A DNA stretch of 64,000 nt from an uncultured SAR116 cluster alpha proteobacterium (GTDB lineage Bacteria > Pseudomonadota > Alphaproteobacteria > Puniceispirillales > Marisalimonadaceae): NCBI GenBank assembly GCA_902623995.1, contig CACNWE010000005.1, positions 62,001 through 126,000 of the forward strand. Direction: 5' to 3'. Shown here piece by piece: positions 53,558 to 62,098 of the stretch. The translations under genes were made by a program, and so were the position numbers. A model generated the notes under the pieces. The model worked only from the letters and a program-made list of their open reading frames with translations. It did not search any database and had not been told where the DNA came from. Within the stretch, counting starts at the first letter, position 1. The number at the start of each line of letters is the position of its first letter.

Positions 53558-53650
53558 TGAAGGGTCACACGGACGTAATTCTTGCCAATCCGGTCAGGTC
53601 CGAAAGGAAGCAGCCGTAACAATGATAGCGGGTTGTGAGGCCCTTCGTTT
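53558..53650 (+). ncRNA. ffs: Signal recognition particle 4.5S RNA (small bacterial type)
   Basis: The RNA scaffold of the signal recognition particle, binding Ffh and guiding ribosomes to the membrane. The universally conserved apical hairpin is present as CAGGTCCGAAAGGAAGCAGC at 53595-53614, with the GAAA-type tetraloop and the symmetric A/G internal loop region. The 5' GAAGGGTC (53559-53566) pairs with 3' GGCCCTTC (53639-53646) to close the molecule, giving about 93 nt. A gttt tail follows. Exact ends are estimated. It precedes dnaX directly, a common alphaproteobacterial neighbour pair. Confidence 0.93.
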
Positions 53651-53683
53651 TACTGATTATAAACGAGATATCAAATAAATAAT

Positions 53684-55384
53684 ATTAATGAACAAAGCAA
53701 TTATAGAGTTTTAGCTCGTAAATATAGACCAAATGATTTTAGTGAATTAATTGGACAAGACACACTAGTCAAAACTTTTAATAACGCTCTTAACAAAGGC
53801 AGATTAGCTCACGCATTTCTCTTAACTGGGATAAGAGGTGTTGGGAAAACTACCACAGCAAGAATAATAGCTAAAGCCTTAAATTGTATCGGCGATGGCA
53901 GTAAAGAGGATCCCTCTTTTGAAATTTGTAATAATTGTTCACCGTGCAAATCCATAAATAATGGAAATTTTCTTGATGTCATTGAGGTTGATGCCGCTAG
54001 TAGAACTGGTGTTGATGGCATAAGAGAAATAATTGACTCTGTTATATATTCACCAAATAATGCAAGATACAAGGTTTACATTATTGATGAAGTTCATATG
54101 TTGTCTAACGCAGCATTTAATGCTCTTTTAAAAACCTTAGAAGAACCTCCACAAAATGTTAAATTCATTTTTGCAACAACTGAAATAAAAAAAATACCAG
54201 CAACAATAATTTCAAGATGTCAAAAATTTGATCTTCAAAAAGTTGATTTAAAAACATTATCAAATCATTTAAAAAACATTTGTCAAAATGAAAGTATTTC
54301 TTATGAGAATGATTCTATCTCACATATTTGTAAAGCAAGTGAAGGATCTGTAAGAGATGCTTTATCGTTACTAGATCAAGCAGCATCTCTATGTGGCGAC
54401 GACATTAAGGAACAAACAGTCTTAAATATGCTTGGATTAAATGGTTATGAAAAAAACATTGAATTGTTTGAACTATGTTTATCAAATCAATGTAGCGAAG
54501 CTTTAAAAGTTTATGATGATATTTTACAAAATGGTGTGCAACCACTTCAAATCATATCAAATCTTTTGGAAATAAGTCATTTAGCATCAAAAATTAATGT
54601 TATTGAATCAGACACTAATATGACTGAGTCGATCCAGAAAAAAATTTCTGAAATTTCTGCAAATGGGTTACCAAAACTTGTAAGATTATGGCAAATTTTA
54701 ATTAAAAGTTTTGAAGAATTAAAATATGCTCCTAATGAGGAACAAGCTGGTTCAATGGCAATAATAAAATTATGTTATGGGTCATCACTTCCAGATCCAA
54801 GTCAATTTTTAGAAAAAATATCAGAGCAAACAAATACTCAATCAGAGAATAAACAAACTAAAGTTTCTGAGAATACAGACTCTAAAGAAAATATAACAAA
54901 TTATAAAGAAGAGAAATCAGAAAATGATCAAATTAGAGTTTCTGAGGCATCATATTCTCAAGACAAGTTAAACAAAGAAGTTATAGTTAATAATGAAGAA
55001 AAATCAGAAAATTTCAAAAATCCTGAATCTTTTGAAGATATGTTAGATTTACTTTTAAAAAACAAAGAGGCTCTGCTCCATGCTCAATTGATCAATAATG
55101 TTCATTTAATATCTTTTGAAGAAAGTAGTATAAAGCTAAGGTTAAAATTAAAATCTGATACAGAAATTCTAAGAAACTTATCTTCCACTTTAGAAAAAAT
55201 AACAAAAAATAAATGGAATGTTACCCATTCTGAGGAAGATGGAGAAAAAACTATAGTTGAAAAACAAAATATTAAATTGAATGAGCAGAAAGAACAAATA
55301 AAAGCAAATCCTCATTTTGCAGAAGTATTTAAACATTTTCCTCAGGCTGAGATAACTTCAATTGAAGATAAAAAATCAAATTAA
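53684..55384 (+). CDS. dnaX: DNA polymerase III gamma/tau subunit with no canonical start codon
   Basis: The clamp-loader ATPase of the replisome. The frame is open from 53663; YRVLARKYRPNDFSELIGQ, Walker A GIRGVGKTTTAR (49-60), zinc cysteines C68, C82, C85, C88, YIIDEVHML and TIISRCQKFD are all intact. The first ATG in frame is at 54098, inside the ATPase domain after the DE motif, so it cannot be the start. Candidates are ATT at 53684 (used here; begins (M)NEQSNYRVLA, 566 aa) or ATA at 53675, 6 nt after GAGA. An out-of-frame ATG at 53688 would join the frame if one A were added to the A3 run at 53694. The tau tail (about 280-460) is polar, Glu/Lys/Asn-rich and divergent. Confidence 0.88.
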   Translation: MNEQSNYRVLARKYRPNDFSELIGQDTLVKTFNNALNKGRLAHAFLLTGIRGVGKTTTARIIAKALNCIGDGSKEDPSFEICNNCSPCKSINNGNFLDVIEVDAASRTGVDGIREIIDSVIYSPNNARYKVYIIDEVHMLSNAAFNALLKTLEEPPQNVKFIFATTEIKKIPATIISRCQKFDLQKVDLKTLSNHLKNICQNESISYENDSISHICKASEGSVRDALSLLDQAASLCGDDIKEQTVLNMLGLNGYEKNIELFELCLSNQCSEALKVYDDILQNGVQPLQIISNLLEISHLASKINVIESDTNMTESIQKKISEISANGLPKLVRLWQILIKSFEELKYAPNEEQAGSMAIIKLCYGSSLPDPSQFLEKISEQTNTQSENKQTKVSENTDSKENITNYKEEKSENDQIRVSEASYSQDKLNKEVIVNNEEKSENFKNPESFEDMLDLLLKNKEALLHAQLINNVHLISFEESSIKLRLKLKSDTEILRNLSSTLEKITKNKWNVTHSEEDGEKTIVEKQNIKLNEQKEQIKANPHFAEVFKHFPQAEITSIEDKKSN

Positions 55385-55404
55385 ATTATATTTGGAAAAT
55401 TAAA

Positions 55405-55998
55405 ATGTCTGAACAATATTTAGAAAAACTAATAAAAAAAGTTTCAAAACTACCTGGTTTGGGCCCTAGATCATCCAGAAGGGTTGTTTTACACTTATTA
55501 AAAGATAAAGAAAAATTACTATTACCACTTATTGAAGATTTGACTACAGTAGCTAATAACATAACAAGTTGTATCGAATGTGGTAATTTAGATGAAAATG
55601 AAATCTGTCAAATTTGTAAAGATTCTTCTAGAAATCAAAACTTATTATGCGTAGTTGAAACTGTTGCAGATTTATGGGCCTTAGAAAGATCAAATGTTTA
55701 TAATGGAAAATATCATATATTAGGTGGTGTTTTGTCAGCAATAGATGGTGTCAATCCAGAGCAACTTAATATTGCTTCTTTAGAAAAAAGATTAGAAAAC
55801 AAATCTATTACAGAAATAATTATTGCAATCTCGGCTACACTTGACGGACAAACAACCGCGCATTATTTGGCAGAAATATTGAGTAAATTTAATATTAACA
55901 TCACAAGATTAGCCCATGGATTACCAGTTGGTGGAGAATTAGATTTTTTGGACGATGGAACAATTGCTCAAGCTTTAAAAGCTAGAAATAAATTATAA
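55405..55998 (+). CDS. recR: Recombination mediator protein RecR
   Basis: Works with RecO and RecF to load RecA on gapped DNA. The 197-residue protein starts with the HhH region (KKVSKLPGLGPRSSRRVVLHLL) and has a C4 zinc finger (CIECGNLDENEICQIC). The Toprim domain contains LCVVETVADLWALE and YHILGGVLSAIDGV, and ITRLAHGLPVGGELDFLDDGT ends the protein. It lies 20 nt after dnaX; the ybaB/ebfC gene that usually sits between them is absent. Confidence 0.96.
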   Translation: MSEQYLEKLIKKVSKLPGLGPRSSRRVVLHLLKDKEKLLLPLIEDLTTVANNITSCIECGNLDENEICQICKDSSRNQNLLCVVETVADLWALERSNVYNGKYHILGGVLSAIDGVNPEQLNIASLEKRLENKSITEIIIAISATLDGQTTAHYLAEILSKFNINITRLAHGLPVGGELDFLDDGTIAQALKARNKL

Positions 55999-55999
55999 T

Positions 56000-57040
56000 T
56001 TATTCAGTCAATTTTTTTTTGTCACTTACATCAATAGAAGTTATAACATTGCCTCTATTTTCAATTTTTCTATGAGAAATTTTAATTTCATCTAAGTCTT
56101 TTCTTGCCAAGTCAAAATGTTTGTCGAGTTTTAAGATTCTGTCTGCTAATAAATTTAAATCATTAGTTAACTTATCTACTTCAATTTGTATTTTTCCTGC
56201 TGTTTGACTCATCGTTGCATCTCTTAATATAGCCCTAACAGTATGCAAAAGAAGCATTAAATTATCAGGACCTGCCATGTAAACTTTCTTATTTCTACTT
56301 TCATTGACTAGTCTTGGAAACCTAATATTAATTTCTGAATATATTGATTCACTAGGAAGAAACATTATGGCTGAATCTGCTGTTTCACCTGGTGAAATAT
56401 ATTTATCAGCAATATCTTTAATATGCTTTTGAACTGCATTATGAAATGATTTTAAATTATCTTTTTTTTCTTGTTCATTTGAAGAATTTGCAAATTTTTT
56501 ATAATCTTCTAGTGGAAACTTTGAATCTATACAAATTGAACCAGGTGGTTGTGGCATTTTTACAATGCAGTCAACTCTAGTATTAGATATTAGTGTATAT
56601 TGAAATTGGTATGCATTCTGAGGAAGTGCATCTTTAACTATATTTTCAAGTTGAACCTCGCCAAAAGCTCCTCTGAGTTGTTTATTTGACAAAATATTTT
56701 GCAGGTCATTTACCTGAGTTGATAAGGAATGGATATTCTCTTGAGCTCTGTCAATAATTGCTAATCTCTCATGCATCTCCATAAGAGATTTTTGTGTATT
56801 TTGTGTTTGTTGTGTAAGACTATTACCAATAGAGGTCCCAAAGTTACCCAACCTCTCTTCAATGCTACTGCTCAATTGAGACACTGCTCCTTTTAATTCA
56901 GTGATTTGGTTTAATTCATGATTTAAAGGTGTGTTAAGATTTTTATTTTTATTTTCAAAATATAATTTACATATTAAAAAAATTATGATTGAGAGTATAA
57001 ATAAAGAAATGATAAATATAATTAAATATTTTAAATCCAT
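56000..57040 (-). CDS. rmuC: DNA recombination protein RmuC
   Basis: A predicted nuclease-fold protein that limits recombination at inverted repeats. It has an N-terminal membrane helix (about 5-26), a coiled-coil region (40-110) and a conserved RmuC domain with QLRGAFGEVQLENIVKDALP, RVDCIVKMPQ, CIDSKFPLEDYKKF and MFLPSESIYSEI. The C-terminal coiled region has LLLHTVRAILRDATMSQTA. At 346 residues it is on the short side of the family. It is convergent with recR (1 nt between stops) and divergent from def. Confidence 0.9.
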   Translation of the reverse strand: MDLKYLIIFIISLFILSIIIFLICKLYFENKNKNLNTPLNHELNQITELKGAVSQLSSSIEERLGNFGTSIGNSLTQQTQNTQKSLMEMHERLAIIDRAQENIHSLSTQVNDLQNILSNKQLRGAFGEVQLENIVKDALPQNAYQFQYTLISNTRVDCIVKMPQPPGSICIDSKFPLEDYKKFANSSNEQEKKDNLKSFHNAVQKHIKDIADKYISPGETADSAIMFLPSESIYSEINIRFPRLVNESRNKKVYMAGPDNLMLLLHTVRAILRDATMSQTAGKIQIEVDKLTNDLNLLADRILKLDKHFDLARKDLDEIKISHRKIENRGNVITSIDVSDKKKLTE

Positions 57041-57120
57041 TTTGTCTCCATATTAAGATAATATAATATTACAAATTGTTTTTAAATTAACTAGCATAAA
57101 ATACATAAGGATTTTGCTAA

Positions 57121-57687
57121 ATGAGCCTAAGAGAAATTATTAAAGTACCTAATCCTTTTTTGAAAGTTACTGCTAAGCCTGTAACAGTTATTGATGAAGA
57201 TATTTTAATCATTCTAGATGACATGATGGAAACTATGTATCATGCAAATGGTATTGGTTTAGCCGCCACACAAATTGCAATTGATAAGAGATTAATTGTA
57301 ATGGATTGTGGAAAAACTAAGTATGAAACTCAAAATAATTCTGAAGAACAATATGATAAAAAAATAAAGGATGAAAAATTTGAACCTTTTCCAATTAAAA
57401 TGATTAACCCAGAAATAATAAGTTTAGGTAAAAATCTTGAAGAAAGAGAAGAGGGTTGCTTGTCTATACCTGGATACAATGCAAAAATCAAAAGACCATC
57501 AACCTTAAAAGTAAAGTATACTGACGAAAATAAAAAAGATAATATCATTGATGCTGAGGGATTGTTAGCAACTTGCATTCAACATGAAATAGATCATTTA
57601 AATGGTATTCTTTTTATTGATCATCTATCAAAATTAAAAAGAGAAATAATTCTTAAAAAAGCTATCAAAGAATACTCTAAAAATTAA
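57121..57687 (+). CDS. def: Peptide deformylase
   Basis: Removes the N-formyl group from nascent proteins. The three family motifs are GIGLAATQI, EEGCLSIPG (Cys metal ligand) and CIQHEIDHLNGILFIDHL (HExxH). The 188-residue protein carries an insert of roughly 12-15 polar residues (about 66-82, NNSEEQYDKKIKDEK) between motifs 1 and 2 relative to the typical 165-170 residue form. def-fmt-truA forms a gene string here with gaps of 23 nt and then an overlap. Confidence 0.96.
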   Translation: MSLREIIKVPNPFLKVTAKPVTVIDEDILIILDDMMETMYHANGIGLAATQIAIDKRLIVMDCGKTKYETQNNSEEQYDKKIKDEKFEPFPIKMINPEIISLGKNLEEREEGCLSIPGYNAKIKRPSTLKVKYTDENKKDNIIDAEGLLATCIQHEIDHLNGILFIDHLSKLKREIILKKAIKEYSKN

Positions 57688-57710
57688 AACGTTACGAAAA
57701 CGAGGGTTAG

Positions 57711-58640
57711 TTGAATATAATATTTATGGGAACTCCTGATTTTGCTGTACCCAGCCTAAGGTTTATGGAGAAAAATTATAATATTGTTGCTGTTTATTCA
57801 CAACCTGCTCGCCCTAGTGGAAGAGGTATGAAAACAAAACTTTCTCCAGTTGAAAAAAATGCAAAAGAATTAAATTTAAAAACAATTACTCCTTCAACTT
57901 TAAAACAGGAAGATGTGTTTCTCCAATTTAAAAAACTTAAGCCAGATTTAGTTGTAGTCGTAGCATATGGTTTGCTTCTACCTGAAAGGTTCTTGTTAAC
58001 ACCCAAATTTGGTTGTATTAACGGTCATGCTAGCCTTTTACCAAGGTGGCGTGGCGCTGCTCCAATACAAAGAGCTATAGAAGCAGGTGATCGTAAAACT
58101 GGTTCATGTATAATGTTAATGGAAAAGGGTATGGATACTGGACCAATATTATCTTCAAAATCAATCAATATTCATACTAGTGATACTTCTAAAACTATAC
58201 ATGATAAACTATCTAATTTAACAGCTGAAATGCTTGTGAAGACTATAAAAGAATATATTGATGGAAAAGTTGTGCCAATTAAGCAAAAAGAGGATGATGT
58301 TAAATATGCAGAAAAAATTGTTAAAGATGAGGCTATCATAAACTGGAGTTTGCCCTCGATTAATATTTTTAATAAAGTAAGAGCTTTTAATCCCTTTCCA
58401 AGCACTTATACATTTTTATCTGGTGTTAAAATTAAAATTTTTGAAACCAAACTTTGTGAAGATAGTCATCAATTTGAACCAGGTACAATAATTGAATGTA
58501 ACAACAAAATAATTGTAGCATGTGGAAATAAATCGTCGTTAGAAATTAAATACCTTCAAAAATCTGGGAAAAATCTCATGTCTGTAAAAGATTTTCTCAA
58601 TGGAACTAAAATAAGTATTGGTGAAAAATTTGGAAGTTAA
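57711..58640 (+). CDS. fmt: Methionyl-tRNA formyltransferase
   Basis: Formylates initiator Met-tRNA with 10-formyl-THF. IIFMGTPDFAVPSL opens the protein, YSQPARPSGRGMKTKLSPVEKNAKE is the loop that contacts tRNA, and NGHASLLPRWRGAAPIQRAIEAGD is the catalytic formyltransferase motif. GSCIMLMEKGMDTGPIL and a C-terminal OB-like domain follow, total 309 residues. Start codon TTG at 57711 with GAGGG 4 nt upstream. It overlaps the truA start region. Confidence 0.96.
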   Translation: MNIIFMGTPDFAVPSLRFMEKNYNIVAVYSQPARPSGRGMKTKLSPVEKNAKELNLKTITPSTLKQEDVFLQFKKLKPDLVVVVAYGLLLPERFLLTPKFGCINGHASLLPRWRGAAPIQRAIEAGDRKTGSCIMLMEKGMDTGPILSSKSINIHTSDTSKTIHDKLSNLTAEMLVKTIKEYIDGKVVPIKQKEDDVKYAEKIVKDEAIINWSLPSINIFNKVRAFNPFPSTYTFLSGVKIKIFETKLCEDSHQFEPGTIIECNNKIIVACGNKSSLEIKYLQKSGKNLMSVKDFLNGTKISIGEKFGS

Positions 58641-59454
58641 TAAGAATGTTAGATTTGCTTTACTAATTGAGTATGATGGCAATAATTTAGTTGGCTGGCA
58701 AAAGCAAAACGAAGGAATTTCTGTCCAAGGCAGTTTAGAAGAAGCTGCTAAAAATATTTTTAATCAAGAATTTGAAATTCAAGGTTCTGGTAGAACTGAT
58801 GCTGGAGTTCATGCTCTTGGACAAGTAGCTCATATAAATCTTCCAAAAAATCATAAATTAACAACTAAACATCCATTTTATATAATTTCTGCTTTCAACT
58901 CACATTTAAGAAAATCTAATATTAGGGTAGTTTCTACTAAACAAGTTGAACCAGAGTTTAACGCCAGGTTCAGTGCTATAAAACGTCATTATAAGTATAG
59001 AATTTTATGTCGTGCCGCACCGCCTGGTATTGAAAAGGGAAAAGTTTGGCATTCAAGAAAAAAATTAAATATTCGATTAATGGAAGAAGGAGCCAAACAC
59101 TTAATTGGGAAGCATGATTTTACAAGTTTTAGAACTATAAACTGTCAAGCCAAATCTCCCATTAGAACATTAAACAAAATATCACTATCATGTGTAGGTG
59201 ATGAAATTATTATAAATATATCAGCAAAAAGTTTTTTACATAGTCAAGTAAGAATTATTGTGGGAACAATTTACAAAGTAGGTGACGAAACATTGGAACC
59301 TTATGATATAAAAAACATTCTTGAAGGTAAAGATAGAAATCTTTCAGGGCCCACTGCTCCAGCAGAAGGTCTATATCTTGAGAAAGTAGAATATCCAAAT
59401 AATTTACTTGATGATAATTGGCCAATTATTTATGACAGTAATCAGTATAATTAA
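58618..59454 (+). CDS. truA: tRNA pseudouridine(38-40) synthase
   Basis: Isomerises uridines 38, 39 and 40 in the tRNA anticodon stem. FALLIEYDGNNLVGWQKQ begins the catalytic core, EIQGSGRTDAGVHALGQVAHINL holds the catalytic Asp in GRTDAGVHA, and FNARFSAIKRHYKYRIL and KHDFTSFRTINCQAKSPIRTL follow. At 278 residues it is full-length. The start is ambiguous: TTG 58618 (used), GTG 58621, or TTG 58630; the last has GGTG six nt upstream and is closest to the family N-terminus. All three overlap the end of fmt, so the genes are coupled. Confidence 0.93.
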   Translation: MVKNLEVNKNVRFALLIEYDGNNLVGWQKQNEGISVQGSLEEAAKNIFNQEFEIQGSGRTDAGVHALGQVAHINLPKNHKLTTKHPFYIISAFNSHLRKSNIRVVSTKQVEPEFNARFSAIKRHYKYRILCRAAPPGIEKGKVWHSRKKLNIRLMEEGAKHLIGKHDFTSFRTINCQAKSPIRTLNKISLSCVGDEIIINISAKSFLHSQVRIIVGTIYKVGDETLEPYDIKNILEGKDRNLSGPTAPAEGLYLEKVEYPNNLLDDNWPIIYDSNQYN

Positions 59455-59455
59455 A

Positions 59456-60046
59456 TCAAATTGTCATTGATAATGAACGTGAAAACATTCCTAAACTTGC
59501 TTCAATAATAACAGATAAGAAAATCATACCCGTGGCTCCCCAACCAGTCAAACCAACCTCTTCTTTTCCAATACGCCATAAAGAAAAAGTAACCCAAATT
59601 ACTACCATAATTCCAAAAAATATAAAAATCGATGGAGGTAAAATCAAACCTAAAACAGCAAAACTTAGCATTAAAATAGCCTGAAAAGACTGTATCCAAT
59701 TAAATGGTATTATAAATTCAAAGAACTTATCACCCTTCCCAATTTTTTCAAAAATTGAGTTGACTAAGATTGAGAATAAACTTATGTCTATAATTGTAAT
59801 TAGAAGTAATCTAGGTAATATTCCACTTTGAATATCACCATCAATATTAGCTTTAATTCCATATGAAGCTAAAGTTGATACAACTGCATTCACAAAAAAA
59901 ACTATCCAACAGCTATCCCAAAAACCATTTAAATTTAAGTTGAATAATTGAGAAGAATTACCTTTTTTCGACATAAATTGAAAAGCAGAAAAAAACCCAT
60001 CTTTTATTACAAAAGGATTTGGAGGAAATTTAATCATTTTTTTCAA
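59456..60046 (-). CDS. Uncharacterised YIP1-like integral membrane protein
   Basis: A 196-residue protein with about five helices (roughly 42-62, 72-92, 110-128, 128-152, 165-185). It begins with a soluble segment containing KFPPNPFVIKDGFFSAFQFMSKKG. The five-helix layout resembles Yip1-domain proteins, but I cannot see a defining motif. It overlaps the dapE end by 17 nt and so is translationally linked to dapE; its stop is 1 nt from truA's. The family would be worth a profile search. An alternative start is Met4. Confidence 0.6.
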   Translation of the reverse strand: MKKMIKFPPNPFVIKDGFFSAFQFMSKKGNSSQLFNLNLNGFWDSCWIVFFVNAVVSTLASYGIKANIDGDIQSGILPRLLLITIIDISLFSILVNSIFEKIGKGDKFFEFIIPFNWIQSFQAILMLSFAVLGLILPPSIFIFFGIMVVIWVTFSLWRIGKEEVGLTGWGATGMIFLSVIIEASLGMFSRSLSMTI

Positions 60047-61196
60047 CTCTGAAATAATTTTTAAGGAACCTATTATAAATACTTGTTAACTTCATAATAT
60101 CATCAACTTCAACATTTTCATCTATCTTATGCATTGTTTTTCCTACCAAACCAAACTCTATTACAGGACATATTTTTGTTATGAACCTTGCATCTGAAGT
60201 GCCACCTGTTGTAGATTTTTTGGGATTAACATTTACAACTTTTTTGATTGCATTTTGAAGAGTTGATTTGAGATCTTCATCACTTGTAAGGAAAGGTTCA
60301 GCATTACAAAAATAATCAAACTCATAGTTTTTAGTAATAGAATCAAACTGGTTTTTTAGCATGGATTTTAGCGAAGCAACAGAATGTAAGGTATTAAATC
60401 TTATGTTAAATTTTGCTTTTACTTCCTCAGGAATAACATTACTTGCATCATTATTCACATCAATTGTAGTAATCATTACAGTACTAGGTTGGAATTCACT
60501 AGTTCCTTTATCTAAATATATTTTTGTAAAAGGCTCTAGCATTTTAAAAAGTGAATTTATTGGATTTTCTGCTAAATCAGGATAACCAACATGACCTTGA
60601 ATACCTTTCACAATTAAAGAGCCAGTAAAACTTCCTCTTCTACCAATTTTAATTGTATCACCCATTTGGTTCACATTAGTTGGTTCACCAACAAGACAAC
60701 CAGAAATTTTTTCTGACTTGTTTATAAGCCATTCAACTACCTTTTTTGTACCGTTTATGGCCTTTCCTTCTTCATCACTTGTTATTATAAAGGAGATACT
60801 ACCATAATCTTTTAGATTCTTGTTTGTTTCCATAAACTCTGATACAGCCGCTATAAAGGCCGCTATCCCAGATTTCATGTCTGCAGCACCTCTTCCCCAT
60901 ATTTTTCCTTTTTTAATTTCCCCACCAAAAGGATCTATGGACCAACTTTGTTCATCACCAGTAGGAACAACATCCACATGACCTGCAAAGCAAATATTTG
61001 GTTCTAAGGAACCAAATCTTGCATATAAATTTTCAACCTTTTCATCAGCCTGTCCAAAATTAATTTTTGTGCAGGTAAATCCCATAGGTTCTAAATATGA
61101 AATAATTAAGTCAATAGAACCTGCAGATTTTGGAGTTATACTTTTACACTTAATTAAAGCTGAAGTTAACTCTAACGGGTTTAAAACATTAGACAT
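60030..61196 (-). CDS. dapE: Succinyl-diaminopimelate desuccinylase
   Basis: Removes succinate from N-succinyl-LL-DAP in lysine and peptidoglycan precursor synthesis. It is an M20 metallopeptidase of 388 residues. ICFAGHVDVVPTGDEQSW has the first metal His and Asp, GRGAADMKSGIAAFI the bridging Asp, FIITSDEEGKAINGT the catalytic Glu pair, and CLVGEPTN and STTGGTSDARFI are typical of DapE rather than ArgE. It follows dapD by 12 nt, so the last steps of the succinylase branch are together. Confidence 0.95.
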   Translation of the reverse strand: MSNVLNPLELTSALIKCKSITPKSAGSIDLIISYLEPMGFTCTKINFGQADEKVENLYARFGSLEPNICFAGHVDVVPTGDEQSWSIDPFGGEIKKGKIWGRGAADMKSGIAAFIAAVSEFMETNKNLKDYGSISFIITSDEEGKAINGTKKVVEWLINKSEKISGCLVGEPTNVNQMGDTIKIGRRGSFTGSLIVKGIQGHVGYPDLAENPINSLFKMLEPFTKIYLDKGTSEFQPSTVMITTIDVNNDASNVIPEEVKAKFNIRFNTLHSVASLKSMLKNQFDSITKNYEFDYFCNAEPFLTSDEDLKSTLQNAIKKVVNVNPKKSTTGGTSDARFITKICPVIEFGLVGKTMHKIDENVEVDDIMKLTSIYNRFLKNYFRVEKND

Positions 61197-61208
61197 AAAA
61201 GGCCTTAA

Positions 61209-62069
61209 CTAATCTCTTAAAAGTTCGTTTACAGATGTCTTTGAACGTGTCTGAGCATCAACTTTTTTTACAATTACGGCACAATATAAACTTGGTCCTT
61301 GGGAACCCTCAGTTAGCGTTTTCCCAGGAAGAGAACCTGGAACTACAACAGAATATGCAGGTACCCTACCTATATAGATTTCACCTGTGTTTCTATCAAT
61401 AACTTTTGTAGATGCACCAATAAATACTCCCATAGATAAAACTGCACCTGTTTCGATAACTACACCCTCTGCTACTTCAGATCTTGCTCCAATAAAACAG
61501 TTATCTTCAATTATAACTGGTCCTGCTTGAACAGGTTCTAAAACACCCCCAATACCTGCGCCGCCAGAAATATGAACATTTTTACCAATTTGTGCGCATG
61601 ATCCAACAGTTGCCCACGTATCAATCATACTTCCACTATCAACATAAGCACCAATATTTACAAATGATGGCATTAACACAACACTGGGTGCAATATAAGC
61701 AGAACGTCTTACCACACTTCCAGGAACTGCTCTAAAACCAGCTTTTTTAAAATTTTCTTTATTCCATCCTGAAAACTTAGAGGGAATTTTGTCCCACCAA
61801 TTAGCTGGACCAGTGTTTTTACTTTTTGGTCCTCCAGAAATTACGTCCATATCATTTATCTTAAAAGATAATAAAACAGCTTTTTTAAGCCATTGATTTA
61901 CTTGCCATTTACTATTTCCCAATGGCTCAGCTACTCTTAATTTACCCTTATCTAAGTAATCTAAAGCAGTTTCAATAGAGTCTCTGATTTCACCAGTAGT
62001 ATTTGGATTAATATTTTCATTATTATCGAAAACTCTCTCTATAACTGACTTCATATTCTCTATATCCAT
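61209..62069 (-). CDS. dapD: Tetrahydrodipicolinate N-succinyltransferase
   Basis: Adds succinyl from succinyl-CoA to tetrahydrodipicolinate. The 286-residue protein has an N-terminal alpha/beta part and a left-handed beta-helix of hexapeptide repeats (about 110-240). Characteristic blocks are [93 protein letters not shown] (read as successive segments) and [14 protein letters not shown]. It lies between the HAD phosphatase and dapE in one operon. Confidence 0.96.
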   Translation of the reverse strand: MDIENMKSVIERVFDNNENINPNTTGEIRDSIETALDYLDKGKLRVAEPLGNSKWQVNQWLKKAVLLSFKINDMDVISGGPKSKNTGPANWWDKIPSKFSGWNKENFKKAGFRAVPGSVVRRSAYIAPSVVLMPSFVNIGAYVDSGSMIDTWATVGSCAQIGKNVHISGGAGIGGVLEPVQAGPVIIEDNCFIGARSEVAEGVVIETGAVLSMGVFIGASTKVIDRNTGEIYIGRVPAYSVVVPGSLPGKTLTEGSQGPSLYCAVIVKKVDAQTRSKTSVNELLRD

Positions 62070-62098
62070 GACTATACCTTCAATTAAATTAAAACAAA

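Noticed and set aside
1571-53700. Programmed frameshifting as the explanation for cca, hemD and dnaX
   Set aside because: The shift needed is not the same in the three genes (+1 for cca and hemD, -1 for dnaX), and hemD's candidate ATG meets a stop after one codon, so a common slippery-site mechanism does not fit.
54098-55384. dnaX starting at the ATG at 54098
   Set aside because: This ATG lies after Walker A, the zinc cysteines and the DE motif, all of which are intact in the same frame upstream.
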